Part shown: piece by piece, positions 1-13,100 of the stretch
Layout: the number at the start of each line of letters is the position of its first letter
How positions within the stretch are numbered: the first letter of the stretch is position 1
NCBI RefSeq assembly: GCF_041296385.1
Contig: NC_091023.1
Coordinates: 8,370,924-8,434,923, forward strand
Reading direction: 5' to 3'
Source: Aphelocoma coerulescens
Taxonomy: Eukaryota > Chordata > Aves > Passeriformes > Corvidae
Length of the DNA stretch: 64,000 nt
Translations under genes and position numbers: made by a program
The notes under the pieces: model-generated
What the model was told of the DNA's origin: nothing
Databases searched by the model: none
Seen by the model: the letters and a program-made list of their open reading frames with translations, nothing else

Positions 1-2440
1 GATGCAGATTAAGAGCTTTGAAGTTAACTGCACTTAAGAAGCAAAGAATTGATGGTAGCTAGACAGCAATTTCTGTTTTAAGAATAAGATTGCTCTTTTA
101 GGTGTAATTTTTAGAAGAACTGTGGACTTGTCACTTGAGTTTGCTGCCTGTTGTTCTTAGACTTGGTTGTGGTTTGCTCATGGGAAGATTTTCTGGGCCT
201 GTTAGCTTTTGGAATGCTTGGCTCTCTATTTAGTAACTGCTGGCTTTGTGTTCCCTCCTTTACTTTGCCAATACTTGTTTTAAAAGTTAAACTTTTGCAC
301 AAAATGCTGAAATTCAAAGCATTTTTTGTCAAAAATTTTCTAACCAGTAGCAAATGTAGATTTTTTTTTTTTTCTGTTTCTCCATGTGTCGGTATCTTTT
401 GCTGTAACTTGCAGGACTGAAGAAGTCCTAATTACTTCTAATTTTCTAGAATGACTAGGTTCAAGATGAAGTCTCTGTTTTTAGTATTCTCTGGACCAGG
501 AGACCCACAGATGGATCAGGGTACCTTTTCTTGAGAAATGTTGAATAACTCCATAACTGACCAAACTGAAAACTTAAAAATCTAAGTTTTGAACTGCTGC
601 TAGCTTCTGTAGCACATATTTCTTGCGTGTATGTTACTCATGAACATCTGAAACAGGAAAGGCAACAAGTAAATGTGGTAACAATAGTGTTTTCTAGCAT
701 AGCTATTTATTATATAGAAACACTTTTTCATAAATCACAGAGAAAATGTTTTGTAATTTTTTTTTTTACATAATCTCATTTTTTTTAAATATTTTGAGTA
801 CATTTTAGCTTTTCAAACAAGAGAACTGAAAGTAGTAGTGTCCTGGATTTCTGATTTTACAAGTAAATTATGTATTTAGTCTGTGACTTTAGAAAAGTTG
901 CTTGACCTACTTGTGCTTCATTCTACCCAACTGTAAAATTGGGTGAAACCCAGGGCTGAAAAACCCCCTAAATGCTGTAGTGAAGCTTAATTTAGCTGAA
1001 TACTGTGACATGCTGCGCAGGTAACCACTGTAAGTGATCAGTGTTCTAGTGCAGTGATCCACTGAGCAAATATGGCACTGCAGGTAAAGGAAAGGCATTA
1101 AAATATTTTTTGCAATATTTCTATATAACACACCTGTATCCCAGTATTATTTCTCAAATGAATCTAACACCTTTGGAGCCAGCCCTTTATGCTTTTTCTC
1201 TTTCCCAAGACCTTCTTCACTAACAGCGTCAGAGAAACTTTGTGCACATGTTACCATAGACACAGAGATAATGTTTTCACACATGTAGAAGCAACTATCT
1301 TCTGCAGAAAAGTACCTCCAGAGAAAGTGGAAATACAGGATGCAAGTTCCTACATGTTCCTTTATCTAAACAGACATGCACACCAGTAAAAAATAGCTGA
1401 TGTTTTTACTAAGAACAGCACATGTACATGTGAGTTCAGCCATCATTCTTGCCTTCTTCTTGTCTCCTTTTGATTGCCATGGTTCTTTATGATAGCCATA
1501 ATGAGGCTCAGAAAGCAAAAGATTATTCTTTTCTCAGCTCCGTTCCTTCTAGGGCTCAATCTGAACCCAGCTTTGTTGGCTGGTGTTTTTAGAAACTTCT
1601 CACAATGCTGAGAGCCTGAGACCCAGACAGAGCTGTGTGCTGTATGTGGGAATCATGTAACTCACTCAGTGGGCAATGGGGAAGCAACATAAAACAATAG
1701 CTTATCCAGGGAAGAAAGCTTCAGCTAAAAACTGTGCAATAGGATCCTTCCCTGGAGACAGCAGAAGTTAGAAGAGATATCTCTTTGCACCAAAGATTGT
1801 GGGGTGGAATTAAAGCTGTCCAAGTCACTGAAGCACTCATTAAGCATTATGAGTGCTTAATGTTCAGTGGGATGTAGCTGAGGCCTCCTCATCTGCCAGA
1901 GCTGTACAGCTCAGGGAACTGCCTGCAGGACAGGCAGCATGGCAAGCATTGGGAGATACAGTCATGGCAGAGCAGGACCAATGGCAGATTTGGGTAAGGA
2001 ATGTTTGTTATTAGCTAGTGTTGCATAGCTGCTGTAGAGGAACATATGCATAGGGAGCATTGACATTTTCATTTACAGAAGCAAAGAAAACAGAATGTGG
2101 GCAGATCCTCAGCTGTGTATTTTGTCACTACCCAATCAGTTTATACCAGCTAAGAAGCTGCTCCTGAATTAGTCAAAGCAAGACTTAAATTTCCATATGC
2201 TTACTCCACTGTCTAAATGACTCTATCAGGCCTGAGTTTTTCACAGCTGATGGACAGGGTAGTCTTGCTTTTTACTCCCCCAGAACATGCCATATGAAGA
2301 TAGTACCTGCTGTCACAGTTGTGAAGAGCTTTTTACTACTAAAGACCTTGCTCTGTTCCATAACTTAGTTTCCTTGCTCTGGCTCTGTAGGAAGCTGATG
2401 GAAACAGCATAAAAATGGGAGTCTTTTTATTCACCTACAA
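1..2440. other. Gene-free unique sequence, left edge
   Basis: No gene is visible. The stretch is AT-rich with T runs (for example T13 at 361-373) and short overlapping open frames of at most 89 codons that resemble no known family. The only internal structure I can support is the inverted repeat at 1831-1862, listed separately. There is no sign of splice-bounded coding sequence. Confidence 0.7.
1831..1862. repeat. Overlapping inverted repeats, two alternative hairpins
   Basis: A perfect 10-bp inverted repeat pairs 1831-1840 (AAGCACTCAT) with 1849-1858 (ATGAGTGCTT) around an 8-nt loop. A second perfect 9-bp pairing, 1838-1846 (CATTAAGCA) with 1854-1862 (TGCTTAATG), shares bases with the first, so only one can form at a time. 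This is seen directly in the sequence. No function is known, and it may be a chance or slippage-derived palindrome. Confidence 0.8.
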
Positions 2441-3137
2441 AATCATAGAATATCCCGAGTTGGAAGGAACTCACAAGGACTATTGAAGTTCAGCTCCTGG
2501 CCCAGCACAGGACAGCCCCAAGAGTCACATCATGTGCCTGAGAGCAATGTCCACATGTCTCTTGAGCTCTGGCAGGCTTGGTGCTGTGACTGCTTCCCTG
2601 GGGAGCCTGTTCGGTGTCCAACCACCCTCTGGGTGAGACACCTTTTCCTGATATGCAACCTAACCCTGACTCAGGCTCATACTGTTCCTGCAGGTCGTGT
2701 CACTGGTCACCAGGGGCAGAGATCAGAGTCTGCCCCTCCACTTCCCTTCGTGAGGAAGCTGCAGACTGCAATGGTTTCCTCTCAGTGTCCTCTTCTCCAG
2801 GCTGAACAAACACAGTGATCTCAACCACTCCTCATATGGCTTCCTCCCCAAGGCCTTTCAGCCTTTCACAGCTCTTCTAACAGCTTTATATCTTTCTTAT
2901 ATTGTGGTGACCCAAACTACCCCAGCACTCGAGGTGAAAGCACTCCAGCCCAGAGCAGAGCAGGACAATCCCCTCCCTGGCCCGGCTGCTGATGCTGTAC
3001 CTGATGCCCCCCAGGACAGGGATGTCCCTCCTGGCTGCGAGGGCACTGCTGAGTCACATTCAACTTGCCATGGAACAGGACCTCCAGGTCCCTTTCTGCA
3101 GTGCTGCTGTCCAGCCTTTCGTTCCCGTGAAGGTGAA
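2441..3137 (-). mobile_element. CR1 non-LTR retrotransposon, 5'-truncated copy
   Basis: This is a chicken repeat 1 LINE fragment in reverse orientation. Its left edge (2441, AATCATAGAAT) is the reverse complement of the ATTCTATG-type CR1 3' tail, and the rest reads back through the 3' UTR into the C-terminal end of ORF2, which encodes the endonuclease-reverse transcriptase. On the minus strand near 2790-2810 the recognisable ORF2 tail motif FSLEKR-LRG is present. Just downstream of it the sequence appears to lack 2 bases compared with the usual CR1 pattern (about 2771-2778), shifting frame. A second small deletion seems to lie near 2865-2885. The match fades after about 3137, which I take as the truncation point; the true edge could be as far as 3180. 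Only the last ~700 bp of a ~4.5-kb element remain, so it is immobile. Subfamily was not determined. Confidence 0.93.
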
Positions 3138-3139
3138 GC

Positions 3140-6100
3140 CTTCCTATGCTCCCCAACATTTGTGCTGAGGAACCTTGCATGATATCCCTCTGTTAGCCCA
3201 ACTGTGTGTAACAGTTTGGCTGTTCCCAGCAGAGGAAGTGCAGATGGTGACTCCTGGCAGGCAGTGTTATTGGAAGACATTATGCTGTATGTGTACAGGT
3301 TGTTAAGCTGACAGTTTTTATGCAGTATAGGCTGCTGAGATTTTAAAAATCAGAAAATTACCATTTGCAAGTCAGAGGTCGGCTGGTTCTTTAGAAGACT
3401 TAAATCTCTTAGTCCCGTAGCAATGCTGCCATATGGTTCTCACTTCTTGTTGCCTTGAAACCATAGTGGGGAGACTCAAAAGCCAGTTGTCTGTTGTAAT
3501 CAGATTGCAGTGAAATATGGATGCATCCCTGTGAGCCTGTTAGGTATACAGGATGTAATGCAGCACCAAACCAGTCCAAATCTCCCCTAATCAGTACTTG
3601 GAAAGTCAAAGGAGCTTTCTGACTGTGAGTGATCTATCCTGGTACAAAAAGAGGGAATTTGATGTGCCTGTTCACAGTCCATAACTGAAAGGCACCTCCA
3701 TTGGGGATGAGGTATTTCAAAGGTGTGCTGCTGGTAATGGGGTTAAATCCATTTTTGTGATTAAAAAGAAGTAACCAGCATAGTAATGACACTTCCAATT
3801 GAAGAAATTGCAAATAGCCCTTTGGACAGAGCAAACTCATACAGTGAAATTATGAACGTGAGCACAAAAGAACAAAATGGGATTTGTGAGAAAGAGGAGG
3901 ATGACCTGTGCTTTAGAGGAAATTATCTTTTGCACGGATATTCTATGGGAAGAAGGAAGCTGACTACTAACAAAGGCCGAAACGAGGGCTGCTAGTGAAT
4001 GTATGTGATATGTGCTAGACCTTTTTTCAGGAGGAAATATCATCAACAATGTGAGCAGCAATTCCTTCTATTTCATCTTGCAGTGTGCCAGAGCCTGCAG
4101 CTGAGTGCACTGAATATGGAAGAGCACAATATCCTTGTGGCTCCCCTTATTTTTGAGAGGAGGAATGCTGGTGGTGAATACCACTCTTCATCCTTCTCAT
4201 ATCCTGGGAAAGAGGAATGATTGCCTCAAGTCCTGCTTAGCCCAACATAAAGTGAGACACTATGGGACCTAGGTTTTCATAAACTGAAGATAGTAACTCT
4301 CAATTAAGATGATAAAGAAACTAGAACAGATTAAACTAATCTTTTCAAAACTGTTACTTATACTTTAGATATTAGAGAATATGAATTTTATACAACTATT
4401 TGAAAGGTATAAAGTTTAAACAATGCCAAAGGGACAGAATTGAAGATGAAATCTGAGATGGATACTAGAAGATTAATATGCGAAATCTACTAAGGACATG
4501 ACCAGCTGCTTGAGGAACAGGATGGAAGAAACCTATTCTGAAGACTTTTAAAATGAAATAACACTAGCACAAAGCCTATTTCAATATACGCAAGTGTGTG
4601 AGGAAGACAATAAAAGGACTAAAAATCTGTAGTACTGATGATTTTTAACTTTTACAGTGTATGTAGAGAATTTTCATCCTAATTTTGAAACCGATCCTTT
4701 AATAATGTTTATCTTCATTACAAATATGGGAAGCTACCATCTGATAAAGAAATCAAGTACTTATGAGATGCAATACTTGACCATTTGTTTTGTTTTTCCT
4801 CCTTATTTATCCTGATCTATTACTGAACATGAAAAGGTAGAACGCAAGGCACATATTCTTCCATTCATATATCTTTATTTAGGCTCTGAAAAGAAGGAAG
4901 AAATGTTTCTCTCCTCCTGTGTCAGTGGGAAATTCATAAATCAGTGGCTCTTTGATAATAGGCTTATGTCAAGTAAAGCAGGTGTGGAGAAAGCTGGCTG
5001 ATGAAGCAATACCTGAGTGATCAGTTATTAGCTCTATTAGCTGCTGGTTGAAACAAGAATTTATTTCGAATAGACAGCATTGGTTTATGTAAGTTGTATC
5101 TTAACTTGTATATCTTATAGATCAGTTTGGGGGTTTTTTTGAGGCTGATTGATTAAACACAGCCTCAAAATTGTCTACGGTCATGTGAAAAATCACAGTG
5201 AAAGTTACAGAGGGTCCTGAAGCTTCCAGAATTTGCATTCTAATCACTACCTGCCAAAAAGCTTTTCCTTCATACAAAAGGTATTTTGTTCCACAATTTT
5301 TGATGAGCCCCAAAAATATTTAGGCTACTTATTCTCCTTTGCAGTGATACTGATAAATTCCACCTATGCCTTAGAGAGTCTGGTATAATTCGCTTAGTAA
5401 TCCAACCTGTTATTAAGCTGAAATTCCATTAAATAGTTTTGGTACTAAGTGGAATACAGTGATAGAAATTTTGAATAGAATTCGAAATATTTAGCCTAAC
5501 AAAAGTTAAAGGTTAAATAAGTCTGATTGTTTTTCTTCACTGATTGCATCTTCTGAGTGAGTGAAAACTCCCATTTCTGTGCTCTGGACTCTTTGCTGTT
5601 GGGCCACATCTCCCTTGGCAGCCAATATTCTGGTGGAGGCCTTATCAGCTCTGAGAAGAGCCAAAAGACGTGCATCTGGCAGGCTGTGCTCATGTTTATA
5701 CACCCCACTGCAGCGACTGCCCTTTTGCAACCGCATGACATTTGCTTCTATTCCCTGATGCAGCTACTCAAATAGACACTCCAAGAAAATATTTGGGTTG
5801 CTGATAATATAAAAGAACATGATTAACTGCACTCCATTTAAAGTGTCTATGGACACAGGACCTTCAGTTTTTCAAGTTTTTTTATGTGCAAGTTGTTATC
5901 TAAATGACTCGAGACATTATCATTTCACCCTCTTAATGAGCAAGTATTCTTTTATGTTGGATGCTGCCTCTGACTTATTTATTGGAAAGAAATTTAAATC
6001 TATATTAACCTAAATCATTATGTGCAATTCATAATATTTGAATTACAGTAATCTAAATGAAGATGGTCTGTAGTGGACTAGACCAATGAAGAGAGGCAGA

Positions 6101-7123
6101 CCCATGGCAAACTCCAGCCATGGCAGGCAGAAAGTGCACCTTAGGAAACTGTTGGGAACTGGTACAGACTGTGCAACATTAACCCTGATTGCTTCTGGTG
6201 CTGAGGAGGGGCAGCGGTCAAAGAAAAAAATGGTAGCATTTTGTTACTCCAGTGAAAAATCCCATCACACCTATCCTGATGTAAGGGTGGAAGTTTGAAG
6301 TGTTCTTCATGTGTGTACTACTGCCACATTCTAGCAAGGACTCAGGCATCAGGGGAAGTACAGCCAGTGGGCTATGCTATTCCCCCCTCCTCCGCTTTAA
6401 TCCTTTGTTTTGTTTTGTTCAACCATCCCTTAGAGATCTCTTCCCTTTTCCCCCCATCCTCTTGCATGTAAGATTTGCTGTTCATACGTTTAGATGGAAT
6501 GGGAGTTGAGAATCCATCTGGTCATTGAAGTTAGAAGCAGAATTAGTGAAATGCCTAGCACTGTTATCTCAATAAATGGCTTATATCTTATGTTAATTCT
6601 TCAGAGCATAAATTTATACTTGAAGAAAAAATGCATCGTATCTGAAAAAAACCCACTAAAATCTATTTCCACTGTATGGCCAAAGGGCAAAAATACGTAT
6701 ACACATATAACTTGACTCTTCCCTGCCAGTTACTAATCTAGTCTACTTGTAGAACTCAAGGTGAAACAGGGCTCTCAATATATTTATTTTCATCCTCTCT
6801 TGGCCTTGTAAGATAATTGACTGACAGATTATGAGATTTTCAAATGGTGAAGCAATGGGCTCTGGTAGTGGAACTGAGTATAGACTGAATCTGGTGCTTC
6901 TTTTCTACACTGAGTTTTAGACCAGCTTCATTGAATTCTCATCACAAAAATGAGTTCATGGCTTCCCCCACATATTAGAGGAAAGAACAACCTCTGGTGC
7001 ATTTAGAATATTCATTAAGTGACATTATTAGCAGCATTCCCATTGTCCAAAATGCTTTGAAAATTGGTTAGAAACAACTTAGATAACAAAGAAGTCTCTC
7101 ATTTGCTCTTCTTCACATAACTC
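3140..7123. other. Gene-free unique AT-rich sequence
   Basis: No gene, RNA gene or mobile element is recognised. The predicted open frames are under 85 codons, lie on both strands and often overlap each other, as expected by chance. A run of (GTTTT) units occurs near 6402-6418. There is nothing else I can support. Confidence 0.65.
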
Positions 7124-7144
7124 AAAAAAAAAAAAAAAAAAAAA
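7124..7144 (+). repeat. Poly(A) tract, A21
   Basis: An uninterrupted run of 21 adenines. No retrocopy, SINE or LINE body is recognisable immediately upstream, and I see no target-site duplication flanking it. It is best read as a simple mononucleotide repeat, although a very old retroposon tail cannot be excluded. Confidence 0.9.
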
Positions 7145-10100
7145 GCCAAAGCCATTCCTTTTATAAACCATTTAATACAGTTTATGGTAGCAATAATCCC
7201 CTTGAAATTGGTTATATTACTATAGTTTGTTATACTGTTAACTGCCCTTTTCTTCAATGTGGTCCATTAACTGAAAATCCAGCCATTAACTTATAATGGG
7301 ATGATTTCTTCATGATTATTACCTGATTCTTAACTTGAACATTAATACTACTGAAGGATAGTGAAACAGTGATGAAATGTAACAAAAGTTCCCAGTTCAG
7401 CTTTTATGTGGTAGAGATCTATTTACACAAGATATGTGAGTCTTTCATGTAGTTTACTTCATTATCTGTGTCACCAAAGTTGGACCCATGCAAGCATCAC
7501 CTTTCTTCATGAAAAAGAGCACTGGTTGGCCCAGATAATCAGTGGCAGAGGAGAGACAGGAAAGGCAATATTAAATGTGACAGTCTAGTAATGGAGATGT
7601 AAAACTCACTCATTGTTACTCTCTTCAGTGGGAATTTTGCCTATGGCTTCAGTGGAAAAAGATTCAAGGCCAAAAACACAAGGAGAAAATGATTTCCTAT
7701 CTCTTTGAAGATACCCACTAGATGTAAAAGGGGATGGCAGGGGGAATCATAAGCACAAGGCTATTACAGCTGGTGTAGGTGATAGAACCATTTACTTCAG
7801 AGACTGGAAAGCCCACAAGAGTTCTTTAAAGTATGTCCTTAGAATACTCCTGTGACCTACATTTTTGGTCCCTAAAGTAATCTCTTTGTTTGAATAATGC
7901 AATGCCAAATCTGAGAGAGGTTAATTATTAGCTATCTGGCATTATTAATTACCCCTGCAATCCACTCCAACAAAATATACAGTTGCTAATAAAATTTTGG
8001 TGTGAGTTCTGGAATTACTTTTCTGCTTCAAGCTCATCTGACTTCTGAGTTTTTTCTCATACCCTTAAATTTTGTCAATCTGCTAAGAATGGTCAGACAA
8101 AATGGAATAAAATATCAGTATCAGTAGGCTGTAGGAACAACCTTTATAATAAATTCACTCTAGCCTCTAGCAGTGATGATTTGAGCTGGGCATGCTTTCC
8201 CTAGTACGGAGCTCCTGCTGTGAAAGAAGGAAAACTCAGAAATTCCTTTCTCCTACTTTGTACCAGGTATCAATACTTGACTACCTGTTCTCTGATACTA
8301 AAGAGAGAAACCTGGCAACACAGATCTCCTCTGAAGGAGGGCATCTGGGTTCATTCTGCCACCCCCATATATAGCTATTCCAGAGGTGTGTGGTGTTTTG
8401 AGCAGTCCATCAGCTTAAAAGGTAGTGGGGAAAGACCACCTAGGCAATAACAAGAATAAATGTATTGTAAATTTACTGCTTAGAGAATGTGCTACAAGCG
8501 ATGCTGATAAGAATTACTGAGAGGGTGGTTGGCATAATTTAATTCCAGCAAAAAATTAGCAAATGGAATGGCAAAATAAGAATATCTGCTAATACCAACA
8601 TCTCCCACAGGCAGACATTTATTCCACTTCCCAAATATCTGGGAGAGGGGCTGGTCTGGCAGCACACAATAAGAATAGAATCTTGATAGAACAGGAGGAA
8701 GAATACATTTCAACTTACAGATTCCAGTGGAGAAATGAAGTGTACACTATTATTTAAAAAGTAGGGACTGAATGGTAAACATGTGGTTTTCCTCTAAGTA
8801 GTATTCAAAAGTGAGGAAAAAAGTGTTTTTTCTGGCAAAAGGAACCTGTTGTGTTAAAATCAACAGGTGGAGCCCAAATGAGAACTTTAAAACAAGTGAT
8901 GATTCAGGGCCTAGGGGTAAATTATCTGAATTCCCCTTTTCAAAATAAATATAGTCTTGCTTTTGCCCTCTTTTGAGACCCATGAATGAGAAATATTTGT
9001 GTAACACCAGTCCTGGAACTTCAGTAACTGTAAATTAAAAAAACATAATCATAAGTGCACCTGAAATTAAAATGATGATATTTATAGCATCTACATAATA
9101 AGTCTTGACTTTGGTTTACTGTGTGATTACCTCACTGGCACCTCACCTTGCACACGTCAGTGTTTGCTCAGCCTTTTGGAGGGTATAATAGAAATTCTCA
9201 GGGCTTCAAGGACACGTGCATTGCTACTGCTCTTTTCAATATGTTCCTTTGAGTGCGCGAGCTGATCCTCTTTGTTATTCTCTATTGTAGTTTTTAATGC
9301 TAAGATCAGAAAAGAGGTGCAATTAAAGCTTTTAGAGCACTAAAAAGAACCATTCTTAGCCTGATGAAGAGCAGTCTCTTTTTTTTCTCCTCTTCATTCT
9401 AAGCAATTTTATAGATTGTACTTCAAAATGAAAAGGATAAAATATTTGTAAGAATAGTGCAGAAATGACATCATGATCCTGTCCTTCAAGTCTTCCTCTT
9501 TCTGGAGTTCACTTCTGTTATAAAAAGATGGAAAGCCAGAAAAAAAATATTAAAATCAATACTGATTATTTTTCTACTTAATTAAAATGTAGTTGTCATG
9601 GCTCATGAATAAGATCTAGGGTACCTCCAGTTTATTATGTAAGCACTTTATTCCTCATATGATTTGACTTTAAGATTGGTGTGTTTCTGTCTGGTGTGCT
9701 ATGAATCTTTTTCACTAATGATATTGATTATGCATGACAAAACAGTATATATTTGTGTCATTCCAAGGAAAATGCTGTTCAATCTGTAAAGGATATCCCT
9801 TCATTTTCATTGACAAATTAGCACGTACATTCTCTAAGTAAAACCGTTCACCTGTGTTTCTTGCAACATGGCAAAATTATAAAAATCTTAAAAAATATTT
9901 CACTATCAGTTGCTTTCCATTTTTTTCTTACTCTCTAAATTTAATAAGCATATTTTCAAGGACAACAACTTCTGTGAATTTATGCCTTCAGACAAACACT
10001 GGAGATACAACAGGTGTGCAGGGCAATAATTGCCACTGTCACAGTCTCTACATTGGAGGCAATGAAAAATCATTTACTAAGTTTGTATTTTTTAAAGGAC

Positions 10101-13100
10101 TGTGAACCTCAAACTGAACTCTCAAATCCTGTTCTCAGCATGGTACTACTGAATACAGGTCTCACTGAGGGGAAAGGTGGTCTATTTTTAATGGTGTTTA
10201 TTAACTTCCAAGGTTTAAATTTTGGAGGCTATAATAGAAATTCTATTCTAATTGTGTTAATCAGAAGGTTTTTATTTTGAGGTGATTCTGCTACCATCTA
10301 GAAATCAGACAGGAAAAAATGCTTCCCTTTAAGCTGTGTGTACTGCCAGCACCAGTGGCCTGTGCATCTTTTCTGAGGAAGAGCACAATTGAATTTCTCC
10401 CAAGGTACTCTATTTCCTTAGCAGCTGTTTCAGTGAGTGACTTCGGGGTTCAGTTACAAGAGCTCATCAGACAGAAGGTGACATGAGCTGTATTTTCACA
10501 TGAAAGCAGGCAATTTGATTATTGATTAAACCAGATTTGCACAAGGGGCAACAAGTTGCACAAGTGCAAGCGTTTGTCAGTGTCTCTCCTAAGTGTGCCA
10601 ATTCCACCCTTGGAGTTACCATTTACTCTGTGCATAACTATTCATTTGACCAGTACTTTCATATGACTGCAGGATCATAAATTTCAAATCACAATTACTG
10701 GTGTTTGACTCTCTGATCTCCTAACTGATAGCAAGTGAAGTAATGAAAATATTACATATTCTCTTATGTGTATCATTTTTAATGTTGTTTTGGTTGAAAA
10801 ATCATTGTACCATGGCTGCTGCTTCCCTCCCCCCACTTATCTTTTTTCTTATATTTGAAAGGAGGCTAAATCATACTTTTAAAAACATGTTTGCTTTCTC
10901 TGTGTTCCTCTATAATCTGGGCTGCATACAGAATCTAGATGAATTAAATGCTGAGGGCATGAGTTATTTGCTTAAACCCACTCTAGTCATGCTTCATGTG
11001 TCAGCAAAAAAGAATCTCAAAGTATATATTGCCTACCTGAGTTATAAATAGTAAGTTCATGTCAACATCTTGTGTTGGGCAACAGTCTCCAGGGGTACTT
11101 TGTCTAATTGTCTGGAAGCAGAGATTAAAGAACAGGGGATTATACGATTTACTGCGGCATATTAGGTTTAGCCAAGTCCTGAGCTGGCCACTTATTGATA
11201 CTTTATCTCAGTAATTTTAATTCACATAGAATTCTCTCTTCATGTACTATTCTTTCCTCTGAGACATATTTGTAAAGAATTCTGTCTGACAAGGAAACTG
11301 GAGTTGGTTATAACAAGCACCTCTCTGATTACTTTTCTAGTATTGCCATGCTTTAGTGCCCCAGAACAAAAAGCATTGTTTCCATAAGAATAGATTTGAG
11401 GTTATGTAAAATATTCAGGCATATATTAATATTTTGGCTAAAGAATATGTTCAAAATTTCCTTGATGGCAGAATGAAAGCAGATATTTGTCTGTGACTGC
11501 GCTGAGGATTTATATGTGTGAGTCTGACCAAGGAAAATATGCTTCATGTATCTGTCTCTATGACCTGTTATTTTGCTCATGGTCAGAACTATCAGAAATG
11601 GGGACATAAAATAAACTTGAGATAGTTCTCTAAATGCTTATTAAGATCTTCAGGGCTGCTGTTGGTCATGAGCAGTTTGCTCAGGTATTTGAATGAGGCT
11701 GCACAATATTCTGTGAGAGACACATCGTTTCCCTTTGCAGAAGGACTGAACAGCCTGGTTTGACTGGACTGTGTGCACAGATGTATAGGAAGATGTCGTG
11801 TTTAACGTCACATGAATAGCAAAAAGCAGATGCGGGTGTTATGGAAAATAGTATTGAAACCATTAACCTCAGTCAGACCTAGTGATGCTCTGTGAAGTGA
11901 GGGTGGGGAAGGCAGAATCTTTGCAAAGAGTTTTGTTTGTGTTTTTTTGCTGCATTTTTAACCTCCTCAGACCTTCACCTTAAACTGCTTGGCAAAATAT
12001 TTATTATCTTAGATTCTGATTGTTACTGCCTAACCTAGATTGATACTAATCCATGAAATGCAACATAAAATAAATAAGGACTTACCAAGGAAAAACATCA
12101 CTCACTTGGTTTATCAGCTTGGACAATAACAGTCAGAAACAAAGATAATAAACTTTCTCTGTTTCAACAATGTAAGGCCTAAAATAAACTCCTCTGCAAG
12201 TTTCTTTCATTATTACTTTTTCTGAAGAGCTTTAAACATCAAAAATTAAAAAAGAAAGGAAATAAGTTGAATATTTTATTTCTGTCATCTCATCAAATCA
12301 TATGTCTGCCCTGAAAAATAATAGTCTTCAACTGATTGATGCAGCATCAGACTCTCTTAAAAATATTCAGAAATTAAAATAGCATATAATTGGGCAACTA
12401 TATAGGAATATAACTAATTATTTAGTAGGTTATCTTGAGTCCTTTGATGACTCTAATTTGGGCTGAAGTTGTAAAATGATCAGATGGTTGTGAGTTGGGT
12501 TAATGAGAGGAAAATGCATCCTTCTCTCCCTGCTTGCATACCAACATTTAACTGTTTACTATAAAATAGTTACATTCTCTCTTCAATATCACACTTCCCA
12601 CCCAACAGGAATCTGATGTTTCCTGAGTGGAGGCAGTGATTTGTACAGACTAAACAATTTTGAAATAATGTAAAAGTACCTGTGTCTCAGGGTTTTTTGT
12701 ACTTTTAACCCAATGGACAGTCTGAAGTCTATAATCATCACTAAATCTCATTGAAATGTAACACTACAGAGGTGTTTACTCCTGCCCTTCTGTTTGCTCG
12801 TTTCTTTCTATCTTGCAAATCTGCACTGAAATTCGGATACCAAAATTGTGTTAGTTTAATCTAAAATGCTTGACTGCCACACATAATGAAAGCTAGATAA
12901 GGAGAGAATGTCTACATTTATATTCCAGAGGAAAAAGTATACATGTTATGACTTTAACAAAACTAAAGATGAATATTCATGTTTATCAATCCTGATCTAA
13001 TTAAAACTACTTAGTGTTAGACATTTACATGAAAGGCCAAACTAGATATTTCTAGCTGTTAAAATAAATTGTTTTAACATTCCACAGATTATGTGGGTGT

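Noticed and set aside
2483..3280. Overlapping frames of 63-127 codons on both strands
   Set aside because: All lie in the CR1 copy at 2441-3137 or its edge. The plus-strand frames are antisense to ORF2 and the minus-strand ones are out of frame or broken.
7124..7144. A21 as the tail of a processed pseudogene or SINE
   Set aside because: No recognisable retrocopy or SINE body upstream and no visible target-site duplication.
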